From assembly GCF_018143015.1 (NCBI RefSeq), contig NC_054750.1, forward strand, positions 10,440,001 through 10,504,000: a stretch of DNA of 64,000 nucleotides. The letters are read 5' to 3'. The position numbers and the translations under genes were made by a program. This stretch comes from Lytechinus variegatus. Lineage: Eukaryota; Echinodermata; Echinoidea; Temnopleuroida; Toxopneustidae. This document shows positions 34,701 to 44,003 of the stretch, piece by piece. A model generated the notes under the pieces. It was not told where the DNA came from and searched no databases. It saw only the letters and a program-made list of their open reading frames with translations. Every line of letters starts with the position of its first letter. Positions within the stretch are counted from its first letter, which is position 1.

Positions 34701-36794
34701 CCTGAGAGATCGATCGATGATGTCTGGTGGTGACGCAAAACGACAAAAACAGGTTATTGTTGGTCTGGACAGTTGTGTTTCCAGACAATCAAATTTTAAA
34801 CAGTCATTAAACAAGCGGGCCCGTATTCTGAAGTCAGGTTTAATTTAGACCATGGTCTAACTCTGTGCTAAAATTATGGGAAGCCAAAAGTGTCAAAATT
34901 TTTATTAAGTTGTATGTTTCTTATGTTTAATGTGATTTTTCCTGATTCATCGATGGTGAAGACAATGATCTATTTATACTTCCTAGACAATTATGAATGA
35001 TTTGAGAGCCAAATGAGCTGAAATATGATATTTCTACCGTTAGTGATTTATGTAACAATTGGCTATCCATACTTAAACCAGAACTTTAAACCCGAGTTTA
35101 AGTTAGGCAGTATTATAGATAGATAACAAAATAAAAAATGATTACATCTAATGAATTCATATTTTCAGTGTCACTCAAAGCCAAAAGAAGGCTTTATAAT
35201 TGTAAAGAGCCCGGACACCCCACCCCATCTTCCATTCTTTGTATAGATTCCAAGAAAGTAAACTCAAATTGAACTTGTAAGCATTATGTATCTACTGTTT
35301 GATTTAATGCCCAAATTTACAGAGGACAGGTACAGCTCCAAACCAAGTTTAAATCAACGATGCCTATCAAAATTATTCAATACAAATATTTTTTTTCATT
35401 TTCCTTTTCACACACAGTAGGGAGTTTTATTTAATAAACCATCAGTTTACATGTACATTTGCTTTCACAATTAATATGGCTCCAGTTTACATTTGTTTTC
35501 ACAGTCAGTGTACAGAAATAATCAGATAGTGGTGTTTAACAGTACAACAATAGCTGATAGTATACAGTCTTGTTATAAAATAAATCATTCAATCATTCAA
35601 TACAAATATTGGTGACATCGTGATATTCTCTGTCAGATAACAACATCCTTCATTCGTATTGGCTGATAGTAAATTTGTTATAGAAATTGTATATTTTGTT
35701 ATCGTAACAAGTCTTTATGAAACGAGAGCCTGGTTTAGCTTTAATACCACAAGTTTTACAGTCATGTTTATAGTATAAACCAGCTTAAAAACGAATAAAA
35801 AAGTTAGATAAAATGTTGTTTTTATTTCTTGAACTCGTTCTACCGCAGTTGGACAGATATTTCCTTATCAATACCAAAATGAAACGGATTTGATTTGAAT
35901 CCATTCTTCCATTTATAGAAACAAAAATCGGAGGTCCCCATTCCACAGAAAGGAGACCTTTCAAGGACCTTTCAAAGACCAAAAATTGACAAGGTCTTTC
36001 AACAGTCTCCTAGTTCACTGAAATTTGTCATTTCTGTGGAATGGCTCAGAAAGACCCCTCAAAGAACTCCGAAAAAGTGATTGGTGCTAAGTTGTCTTAT
36101 TGGGCTTAGATTAGTCCTATAGAGATCTTTTAATTGCCTTTCAGAGATCCTTCATGCAACAAGTGATCTTTCAGAATTCTTGCCATTGACTTTGCCTGGT
36201 CTTTCAATGATCTTTCAATGATCTCTCAAGAGTCTTACAGTGATTTCCGCAAAAATCTTGAGAGACTTTCGACAGATCATGGAAAAACTAATAAGAACTT
36301 TGAAAGTTCATCGAAATATCACTGCTGAAAGACCATCAACATGACCAAGAGACCAATTTCCTGTAAGACCGCTGCGCTGAAAGACTATTTTGAACTGTTT
36401 CTAAAAGTTTTGGAGCTCATGGAGGCCATGAAGTCCACTGAAAGATCCATCAGGAATCGTGAAAGACCTCGAAGATTTTTGAAAGTTCGTTGAAAGGCCT
36501 TTAAAAGATCAAGCAAGTTTCATGGTCTTACAGCAGTATTTCAGAGGTCTTACTCTCTGTGGAATGGGGGTTTTACCTTGTACAAACTTGACGTTTGCAG
36601 GACATCATGCAATCGTTTTGACGTTCCTCGCAATTGGGCAAAGGTCTTACTGAGAGGGTGGATATAACTCGAAATCTTCATCAACAATTCATCTGGGAGA
36701 TCGTCGAGAGAGGGCGACAAACAGCAGCACTCTTCTGTGAGGAATGATTCGTTCGAAGAGAACTCAAACTCTGACGAGGAGAGCGGGTCGCTTT
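31272..36794 (-). CDS. F-box and leucine-rich-repeat protein (N-terminus incomplete)
   Basis: Probable substrate-recognition subunit of an SCF-type ubiquitin ligase. The exons in transcript order are 36794-36577, 34723-34425, 33155-32982, 32439-32307 and 31781-31272, and all junction phases agree (444 residues from the first exon found). The F-box is LDDLPDELLMKISSYI...FAQLRGTSKRLHDVL in the first exon. Cysteine-containing leucine-rich repeats follow, for example LTELNLSHSDDVTD, LRALDVSYCQLLTN, LQYLDISQSRCGD, LQHLDIADNHDITDRGL, LEHVDVSRCFDI and VRHLDVSFNLCVTDG. The C-terminus is a basic-aromatic tail, RRRFRFVDWEARGNDEFVIW, and the stop TGA is at 31274-31272. The substrate cannot be inferred and I do not assign an FBXL number. 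The exon carrying the start codon is not securely found (see 38004-38034). Confidence 0.88.
32307..32439 (-). CDS. F-box gene exon, repeat segment
   Basis: 133 nt, acceptor GGGTTGCAG and donor GTGAGT, phase 2 to 0. It encodes LTEHLRTLQYLDISQSRCGD followed by ADIEAIVMNCSLLLTLKLRN and CSLH, a cysteine-containing leucine-rich repeat. Confidence 0.9.
32982..33155 (-). CDS. F-box gene exon, middle segment
   Basis: 174 nt, acceptor CTCCGTCAG and donor GTATGT, phase 2 to 2. It encodes LSGDSLEELSMNFCLGLRND...LKRLEMDWEKRLAVINPLRS and VDLD, continuing the repeat solenoid. The phase match on both sides supports the splicing. Confidence 0.9.
33864..34377 (+). repeat. GAT/ATG trinucleotide array in an F-box gene intron
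   Basis: About 510 bases of GATGAT with regular interruptions: units of GATAAAGATAGTGATGATGA and TGTTGATGATGAT recur roughly every 50-60 bases. It lies wholly in the intron between 34425 and 33155. The Asp-rich, Met-rich and Ser-rich open frames here are repeat artefacts. Confidence 0.93.
34425..34723 (-). CDS. F-box gene exon, first leucine-rich repeats
   Basis: 299 nt between acceptor CACCACCAG and donor GTAAGC, phase 0 to 2. It encodes TSSIDLSGNRPFDFDTLL..., with repeats LTELNLSHSDDVTD and LRALDVSYCQLLTNCGL, and ends CPNITSRGVYLFVK (last codon split). Confidence 0.92.
34817..35110. mobile_element. Probable MITE fragment (GGGCCCGTATTCTGAAG end)
   Basis: An end-like GGGCCCGTATTCTGAAGTCA is followed by palindromic words such as GACCATGGTC and, near 35090, TTTAAACCCGAGTTTAAG. 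The opposite terminus is not evident, so this is a fragment or a diverged copy. Confidence 0.4.
35936..36570. mobile_element. MITE with CCCCATTCCACAGA ends abutting a splice donor
   Basis: Left end CCCCATTCCACAGAAAGGAG and right end reverse-complementing to CCCCCATTCCACAGAGAG. The interior is full of short variants of CTTTCAAAGACC and GGTCTTTCA, many in inverted pairs. It occupies the first intron found in the F-box gene and ends at 36570, six bases from the exon border at 36577. The target duplication could not be read. Confidence 0.65.
36577..36794 (-). CDS. F-box gene exon with the F-box
   Basis: 218 nt, entered in phase 1 after an acceptor ...AAATCAG and left in phase 0 at donor GTAAAA. 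It begins with an acidic-serine stretch (ESDPLSSSEFEFSSNESF), then the F-box. There is no in-frame ATG before the F-box, so the start is in an upstream exon. A MITE ends only six bases inside the following intron. Confidence 0.85.
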
Positions 36795-37436
36795 CTGATT
36801 TCGTGATAAATCAAATTCAATCTAAATAGTTTGTATACATGTACACAGAAAACTTTCATTGATATATGATACAATTCGAAAGAAATAGTGAAATGGTGAA
36901 AAATTGTTGTAAGTGTGGTGAATAAAGTTGGTATGGCCTATAAGGCTTGTGTCGCTCGTCACTAATTTTCGGTCATTCAAAACTATTAATTATTTTAACA
37001 ACGAAAACAAACATCATAAGCAGGACAGCGTTACGGGGGAAGGGGGGGGGGTAAGGGGAAGAGATGAACTCCCTCTGTTAGTTTTTAAGTAGTGAAAAAT
37101 GATAACAAAAAGAGGAAGAAAAAGAAAGAAACCTACTGAAAGAAGAGGGATAGCGTCTACGACTTGTTAATCTATATCCCCCCCGAATTCAAACAAAATG
37201 TCTTGCCGCCCCGTATCAAAATACTTTGGCCCCGCCCCTGGTCATGACTTCCATTTCTTACCTTCATCACTGCACTTCCGTCTCGTCTTTCGTTTTGTCT
37301 GTCTTTTCTTTGCCCTTTCTTCAAAAGTCAACTTTTTTAAGGGTGAAATCATAGACTGCTTTATGCAACAAAGCTGTAAAGAGAAATAAAATCGTTCTAT
37401 CAGATTTTCCTTTAAAATATTTATAAATCTATTACT

Positions 37437-37730
37437 TCTTTATTCATTCAATCATTTATTCATTCATTCATTTGTTCGTTCGTGCATTCATTCATTATTC
37501 GTTAATTCATTATTGATCTATTTCATTTATTAATAATTCATAATCCCAAGTTCATCCCTTCATTCATAATCATCCTTAATCCTTCCTTCCTTTCCCTTCT
37601 TTCTTTCTTTCTTTCTGTCTTTCTTTCTTTCTTTCATTTCATTTGTCCATTAATCAATCCATTCATTATCTTTCCATCCATTAATTCACCCATCCATTCA
37701 ATCAATTTATTCTGTTATTCTTTCATTAAT
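37437..37730 (+). repeat. ATTC/CTTT low-complexity repeat
   Basis: Interrupted ATTCATTC and TTCATT units, a CTTT run near 37590-37640, then more CATTCATT words. There is no coding potential. Confidence 0.8.
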
Positions 37731-38003
37731 AATGATTGTCTTAGACCTAGATCTCCTCGGTCTTATCTATTCTTTTTCTATTCTCAAAAAAGAATTCCGT
37801 GAAAAGTTTTATTAGACTACAGATTTGATTTAGATTTAATTCGTCTTTTTGACACCCATTCATTATTTTCTTTCCATTTGATCCTTCATTTTTTTCTTCA
37901 CCTCCCTCTTTCCTTCTCTCCTTCATTGTTGACCTTTTTTTGATACTTTTCTGAGAAATATCATAAGTTGTAAATAAAAAAAAACAATAAAAGAAACACT
38001 CAC

Positions 38004-38034
38004 CATAGCGTAAACCAGGGTGTAGATAGTCTCC
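38004..38034 (-). CDS. Candidate upstream micro-exon of the F-box gene
   Basis: About 31 nt (or 27 nt) on the - strand encoding GDYLHPGLRY and then a donor GTGAGT. It ends in phase 1, which fits the F-box exon, giving ...GLRYESDPL. The acceptor (TTTTTGGAG or GGAGGGAG) is weak and there is no ATG in frame, so a further upstream exon would be needed. This is tentative. Confidence 0.3.
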
Positions 38035-38690
38035 CTCCAAAAAGGAACAAGAATTGATGGATCTTGCTTACTTGTCAGTAACAAACTTGACTAATAATTT
38101 CATTTTAACCGTTAAAAAATTCTTCATTTAGGGATGCGCGTCAGACAAAATTTGAATACAGACACCAGCGCGCCAAAAACACCCGCATCCCGCATATGCG
38201 CGCATTGTCTGGCTTTTGCTTTTGTATGTTTTTTTTTCTCTTTTTTTTCTGATCACGACTCATCCCAGTAAAATATTATGATAAATAACGTTTTTTAAGT
38301 ATTTCTAAGTATAATTGCTTTGTAAAGCAGGCAAAGACCTGTAAATTTCATAAAACACTGTAAATCGCATTTTATGTTGTCCGATTTCCTTTTTTTTTGG
38401 GGGGGGGGCAGCATGCAGCCATTCGAATTTATTTCTCTGTTACAGATGCCACATATAAACAAAAACTAATGACATTCTAGGTTCTAATTCAGAGATGCAG
38501 CACCCTGAAGAGAAATAGATGAGGAGAAATTGTTTCATGATGGTGAGGCATCGCTTTTGTTAACTCACACTTCCCGGGGTTGTGTGCCCTTCAGTTGAAC
38601 CAAAATTCATGTTTCTGAGAGGACTGATTGGTTTTTTGTTCATACCCCGCCAAGTTTGAATGGGGATCAGATTAAGGTCGGGCAGCCCAG

Positions 38691-38923
38691 GGCCCCGTCT
38701 TACAAAGAGTTACGATCGATCCAATCAATTGTAACTCTATATGGAAATCCATCAGTGTCATAACTTCTTCCACATGAAATTTGTAAAATGTCCTTTGTAG
38801 ACAAAGGAGAACATACCAAATTGTCCAGAAATCAATGAATTTGTGGATATACCGTTCATCTCGAAAATATGTTGAACAAAAAAGCATTTGATTGGATCAA
38901 TCGCAAATCTTTGTAAGACGGCC
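38691..38923. mobile_element. MITE with GGCCCCGTCTTACAAAGA ends
   Basis: Left arm GGCCCCGTCTTACAAAGAGT continues into TACGATCGATCCAATCAA. The right arm TTGATTGGATCAATCGCAAA runs into TCTTTGTAAGACGGCC, giving about 37-bp imperfect inverted ends around a 160-bp centre. There is no coding capacity. Confidence 0.7.
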
Positions 38924-39474
38924 GTTGTAAATCTTGCGGTTCAAACTACTTCCTCAGTTTTTAACCAGTTCTTGTTAAAGTTGAAGCACAACCAATGTGC
39001 TAACGACCTAGATATATTTCTTTTCAAATATCATTGGAAATTAAATTTACAGTTAAAAAACCCCGATTTTACAGAAAAGGAAGATTTTGCAGAAAGCAAT
39101 AACAGATTCATTCTGTAAATTCATAAAACATTAATTTTTCTGCAAATTAACAGAACAGGTGTGTTTAAAAAGGGGAAAATGGTGTTTTATTTAAGGAAAT
39201 TTGTAAGGTTCCGGCTACACCAAATACCAATTTCCTGTAAGATTACTCTGGTAAGTTTACAAGTGTTCTCGAGACTCTGCTGCAAGAACTTCTTTTATTT
39301 TAAGGATTAATTTTCTAACAGTGTACCGTATAAACAAAATTTGACAGCTCACAAATCCTCAATTTAAGAAAAAATACGTCATAAACGCAAATGCAACCCT
39401 TGTAGGATTATGACATCATTGACATCTGGATTCATTCGCAGTCATGCCTGTCTTTGGCGCAATTCAAAATTTAA

Positions 39475-39660
39475 GGCATGGTCACACCGCCCGAGTGTTG
39501 TTGGAGCGGTAGGGAAAGAGGGTCGAATTTCGCTTTCAAAATCGAAAACATAAAAAAACAATCGAAATCGAAAATGGTGAACGGTAGCGAGCAGTGATGA
39601 TTTTTTTTATATCTCCGCTCCACGACCGCTCCAACAACGCTCGGGCGGTGTGACCATGCC
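39475..39660. mobile_element. 186-bp TTAA-flanked hairpin MITE
   Basis: GGCATGGTCACACCGCCCGA begins the left arm and TCGGGCGGTGTGACCATGCC ends the right arm, a perfect inverted match of 20 bp continuing with one mismatch into GTTGTTGGAGCGG. It is flanked by TTAA at 39471-39474 and 39661-39664. Confidence 0.87.
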
Positions 39661-39664
39661 TTAA

Positions 39665-40155
39665 CATCACCGCAAAGAAGCGTTAACACATAATTGGGAA
39701 AAATACTCTTTCAAGTCACATGATAATAATTATGTGTTCATGACATATTTCCCCCTAAAATTGGAGATCTGTGAGGTATCAAGTTTTTATGGGGGAGTCA
39801 CGCGGTACCGGTAGTTAGGAATCAATCTCATCGACAAAGATATAGTGGAAGGGCGCCAGCTTTTGTCCGTTTTATGCATAGCAAGTCCTCACCCTTCAGG
39901 ATTTGAGCTCAGCAGATGCAGATCTAAGCGACGAATTGGCTAGTGTCAGTGTAAAATGCTGATTCATTGACGTCTATGCCGGTTGCGGCTTTCCACGCTG
40001 CCAAGTCCATACCTCTCATTGCTCGTACTGGTGTAAGAAAATGAAATTAAGGGGGCGTTACACGACGCTGACAAATCTTTAGTAAATGTAAATATAAAAG
40101 GGGTCCAAACATAAATCACACGTCTTGCTTTTCGTAAAATTTCATGTTGCTTCCA
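39665..40155. other. Intergenic DNA, nothing recognised
   Basis: Ordinary AT-rich sequence between two MITEs. No open frame, repeat or RNA feature stands out. Confidence 0.5.
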
Positions 40156-41852
40156 GGGGGGCGTTTCATCAATATTTTCATCCGACAAGTTGTCAGATCT
40201 GACAACCAGTGGCGTACCGTGGGTCACGGCATTGGGGGGGGGGCACCAGCAAAAATTTTGGGTCACTGAGGAAGCGCGCGAAGCGCGCTCAGTTGTCAGG
40301 TATACTGACCTAATAGAGATATTTTAAGGACATGCAGTGCCATCAAACGAATATGTATCTCACTGATTAAATAATGCGAGCGCGAAGCTCGATCTGAAAA
40401 TTTTTGATATTGAGGGCTAAAAATTGACATTATATGCAAATTGTTTTGTAATCATGATACTTAACTGTCTCGTTAAACCAACAATGCGAGCGCGAAGCGC
40501 GAGCTAAAATTTTTGTATAAATTGACCCTAAACAAGGAAATTTTATGGATTATATTTTAGAATCCATTAAGAGTATAAATATCTCACCATAGTCATCTAA
40601 TGCTAGTGCCATCCTTTGCTGATTTTGTTAGAATTACATCTAAACACAGTCATGAAGCACCTTTTGTAGTCATGTAATCATGATTATCATACGTATCTTT
40701 ACTAATCAAATTCTGCAAGCGCAAAAGCGCGAGCTGAACATTTAGGAAATATAGACCTGAAGAGGGGCATTCTAAGGGTTGTTTGTATGAATTCTCTAAG
40801 ACCCTACGTATTTCACTAACCAAATGATGCGAGCGCGAAGCGCGAGCTAAAATTTTTTGATATTCAGATCAGAAAAATTGACATTTTAAGGACTATAGTT
40901 ACGAATCCATTAAGTCAGAGTATACATATCTCACCATAGTCATCTAATGCGAGTGCCAAGCGCTTGCTGATTTTGTTAGAATTACATCTAAAAAAAAGGA
41001 GCACTTTTTGAAGTCATTGTAATCATGATCATCATACGCATCTCACTAATGAAATACTGCGAGCGCGAAGCGCGAGCTGAAAATCTAGGAAATTCAGACA
41101 TGAAGAGGGCATTACAAGGCTTGTTTGTAGGAATTCACTGAGACCCCACGTATTTCACTAACCAAATGATGCGAGCGCGAAGCGCGAGCTATAATTTTTT
41201 GATATTCAGATCAGAAAAATTGACATTTTAAGGACTGATTTTAGGAGTTCATGAAGAGCAGAAATCTCACCAATCCACTAATGTGAATGTTAGCACGGAC
41301 AGGAAATGTTTTATATTAAGACCTTAAAATACGGCAATAACTTTCAGTAGTCATGAAAAAGAAGAATATATCACTACTTAAAACAATAATAACTCTAATT
41401 GCGAGAAAATATATTATTTTGTTGTATATTGATTTGAAAACGGGAGGCTTTAATACAGCAGTTTTATATGTCTCGTTAAAAAGTCTATGCGAGCACCTGG
41501 AACAATGAAGACACAATTAAGCAAATAATGTTTCATTAAGTTGTGAAAAATGCTTCTTATGTTATATAACATAATATAACACTATGATAAACAACAATTT
41601 CTTCTTTCCCCCACTACGTTTCTCTTCCTTTTTCCCTCTTTTTCTCCTTTTCCCCGTTTTTTTTTTGGGGGGGGCCAGCCGATTGGGGGGGGGGCACGTG
41701 CCCCCCCCATGCCCCCCCCCCGTAGTTACGCCACTGCTGACAACTTTCCTGGATTCTGATTGGTTAAGAAACACTGTTACTATAGTAACTGTCGGATAAA
41801 ACAGGACTTGTCATATAAAACGTTTTACAAGTCCTTTCATGAAACGCTCCCC
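40156..41852. mobile_element. GTTTCAT-ended MITE interrupted by a hAT-like element
   Basis: The left part is 40156-40206 and the right part 41745-41852 after removing the insert and one target copy. Joined, they align end to end with the uninterrupted copy at 60561-60718, including GACAAGTTGTCAGAT, GATTCTGATTGG, GTAACTGTCGGATAAA and GACAAGTCC-like arms. The ends are GCGTTTCAT and ATGAAACGC. Confidence 0.8.
40207..41736 (+). mobile_element. hAT-like non-autonomous element with periodic mirror motif, copy 1 (1530 bp)
   Basis: Ends CAGTGGCGTACCGTGGG and, reversed, CAGTGGCGTAACTACGGG. CTGACAAC is duplicated exactly on both sides (40199-40206 and 41737-41744), an 8-bp target duplication as in hAT elements. 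The body repeats a roughly 110-bp unit whose landmark is GCGAGCGCGAAGCGCGAGC or a variant, at about 40270, 40376, 40484, 40714, 40828, 40949, 41058 and 41170. No transposase is encoded. Confidence 0.9.
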
Positions 41853-41860
41853 AGGAGGGT

Positions 41861-42060
41861 GTTTCACAAAGAGTTAAGTATGACTTAAGTCGCACTTAAA
41901 TGCCGATGAGCACATGATATGCAACGCGCAATCTTATTGGACAATGCGTAGTAGTGCGCGTCTTCTTGGCATGATCTGACCAATGCTGCCATGCCTATTA
42001 TATCGCGCGCAAATAGACATTTAAGTGCGATTCTAACTCATACTTAAATCTTTGTGAAAC
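41861..42060. mobile_element. 200-bp MITE with GTTTCACAAAG ends
   Basis: The left arm GTTTCACAAAGAGTTAAGTA and then GACTTAAGTCGCACTTAAATG is mirrored by CATTTAAGTGCGATTCTAAC and CATACTTAAATCTTTGTGAAAC at the right end. The centre holds CGCGCAATCTTATTGG and GCGCGCAAATAG. Confidence 0.75.
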
Positions 42061-42127
42061 ATTGATACCCTCGCCGATTTACAATAGAAATTTGAAATCA
42101 ATTACTCATAAGATTCTGACAAATATT

Positions 42128-43839
42128 AAAGGAAAATCAAACCTTTGGAATAAGAAAGCTCGTGTGAAAAACAGAACAAGTCAACGAAAGTTTGAGAAAA
42201 TTGGAAATAATTAGAAAGTTATAAGCATTTGAATATTGCGATCACTAATATGCTCTGGAGATCCTCATATTGGCAATGCGACAAAGAGGTTTTATGTCAC
42301 TTGTGAACAACTCTCCCCATTACTTTAGTATATATTTCACTTAAACCGCCTCTTTTATCACATCTACCGGTAGATCATGTATTCTTTCTATAGGAGGGCA
42401 TGTACTACAGATTTTCAAAGAATATATTAATGTATAAAAGTCAGTGGCGTACCGTGGGTCATGGCATTGGGGGGCACCAGCAAAAAATTTCGAGTCACTT
42501 GTTGAGCGAGCGAAGCACGCTCAGTTGGTAGGTATACTGACCTAATAGAGACATTTTTAAGGACATGCAGTGCCATTAAACGGATATGTAGATCACTGAT
42601 TAAATAATGCGAGCGCGAAGCGCGAGCCGAAAATTTTTGATATTCAGACCTAAAAAGGGACATTATGAGTATTTTTTAAAATCATGATACGTATCTTTAT
42701 CGCTAGAGCACGAAGCGCGAGCTGAAATTTTTGTATATATTGACCCCAAACAGGTATATATTTTAAGAATCGATTAAGAGTACATTTTCAGCATATTCAT
42801 CTAATGCTAGTACCATCCTTTGCAGATTTTGTTAGAATTACATCTAAACACATTTAGCACTGTTTGTAAAAATAGTAATCATGATTATCAGACGCATTTT
42901 ACAAATCAAATACCGCGAGCGCGAAGCGCGAGCTGAAAATTTAGATCTGAAGAGGGGCATTTTGAGGCTTGTTTGCAGGAATTCACTAAGATCGTACGTT
43001 TTTCATTAACCAAATGATGCGAGCGCGAAGCGCGAGCTGAAAATTTTTTACATTGTGATCAGAAAAATTGACATTTTAAGGACTGATTTTAGGAATTCAT
43101 GAAGAGCAGACATCTCACCAATCAACTAATGCGAACGTTAGCACGGACAGGAAATGTTTTATATAAAGACCTTGAATAGGGCAATCACTTTAAGTAGTCA
43201 TGAAAAAGAAGCAAATGTCACTACATCAAATAATAACTCGAATTGCGAGAAAATATAATTATTTGGTGTACAGTATATTGATTTGAAAACGGGAGATTTT
43301 AGTACAACAGGATTATCTCGTTAACAGTCTATGCGAGCACCAGGAACAATAAAGACTTAGCATGCTTAGGCCCTCAGCAAATAATGTTTCATAAAGTTAT
43401 GAAAAATACTTCTTATGTAATACAAGATAATTATAATATTTATATTGAACATAATTTCGTCATTCCCCACTACGTTTCTCTTCTTTTATCCCTCTTTTTC
43501 TCCTTTTCCCCGTTTTTTTTTTTTTGCCAGCCCATTGGGGGGGGGGGGCACGTGCCCCCCCATGCCCCCCCGTAGTTACGCCACTGATAAAAGTTTATAT
43601 CACCATAAGAAAGAGCAAAAAGAGACATTTTTAGTCCATCAAAGGGAAAGTTGTTCACATGTGACATCACACATCTCTGTGGCATTGCCAGTTTGAGGAT
43701 CTCCATAACATTGGTGATCGCGATATTCAAATGGTCATAACTTTATCATATTTGTACGATTTTTAAAAACTTTCTTTGTTCTTCTTCAATTTTCCGTTTA
43801 CACACAAGCCCACTTGTTCCAAAGGTTTCATTCCCCTTT
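42128..43839. mobile_element. Long-arm palindromic MITE interrupted by a hAT-like element
   Basis: The left arm (42128 to about 42330) starting AAAGGAAAATCAAACCTTTG is matched in reverse by the right arm ending CAAAGGTTTCATTCCCCTTT at 43839. Both arms contain the GCGATCAC...GGAGATCCTCA segment in mirrored positions. A hAT-like element (42442-43586) sits between the arms. The right tip is also present at the far side of the LINE (see 46650-46862). Confidence 0.7.
42442..43586 (+). mobile_element. hAT-like non-autonomous element with periodic mirror motif, copy 2 (1145 bp)
   Basis: Same ends as the copy at 40207 (CAGTGGCGTACCGTGGG and GTAGTTACGCCACTG). ATAAAAGT is duplicated on both sides (42434-42441 and 43587-43594). 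It has fewer internal units: the CGAGCGCGAAGCGCGAGC motif or variants at about 42606, 42702, 42914 and 43017. Confidence 0.9.
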
Positions 43840-44003
43840 GATTATATTTGTGAATGTATGTTTTTATTAGTTAGTTGTTGTCTTCTTTTTCCACCTATTT
43901 CCCCGCTTCGATCTTCCTTAGCGCCTTACTCAATGCTTTCCATTATCTCGTACTTAAAACAATCTTACAATATTTACCTATTCTTCATAATCACATTCAT
44001 TAT
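43771..44003 (+). repeat. Left long direct repeat flanking the LINE
   Basis: TTTCTTTGTTCTTCTTCAAT to CACATTCATTAT. It is nearly identical to 46650-46862 apart from a few substitutions and one deletion of about 20 bases. It includes the right tip of the palindromic MITE ending at 43839, so it is the original target sequence. The LINE poly-A end lies immediately after it. Confidence 0.85.
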
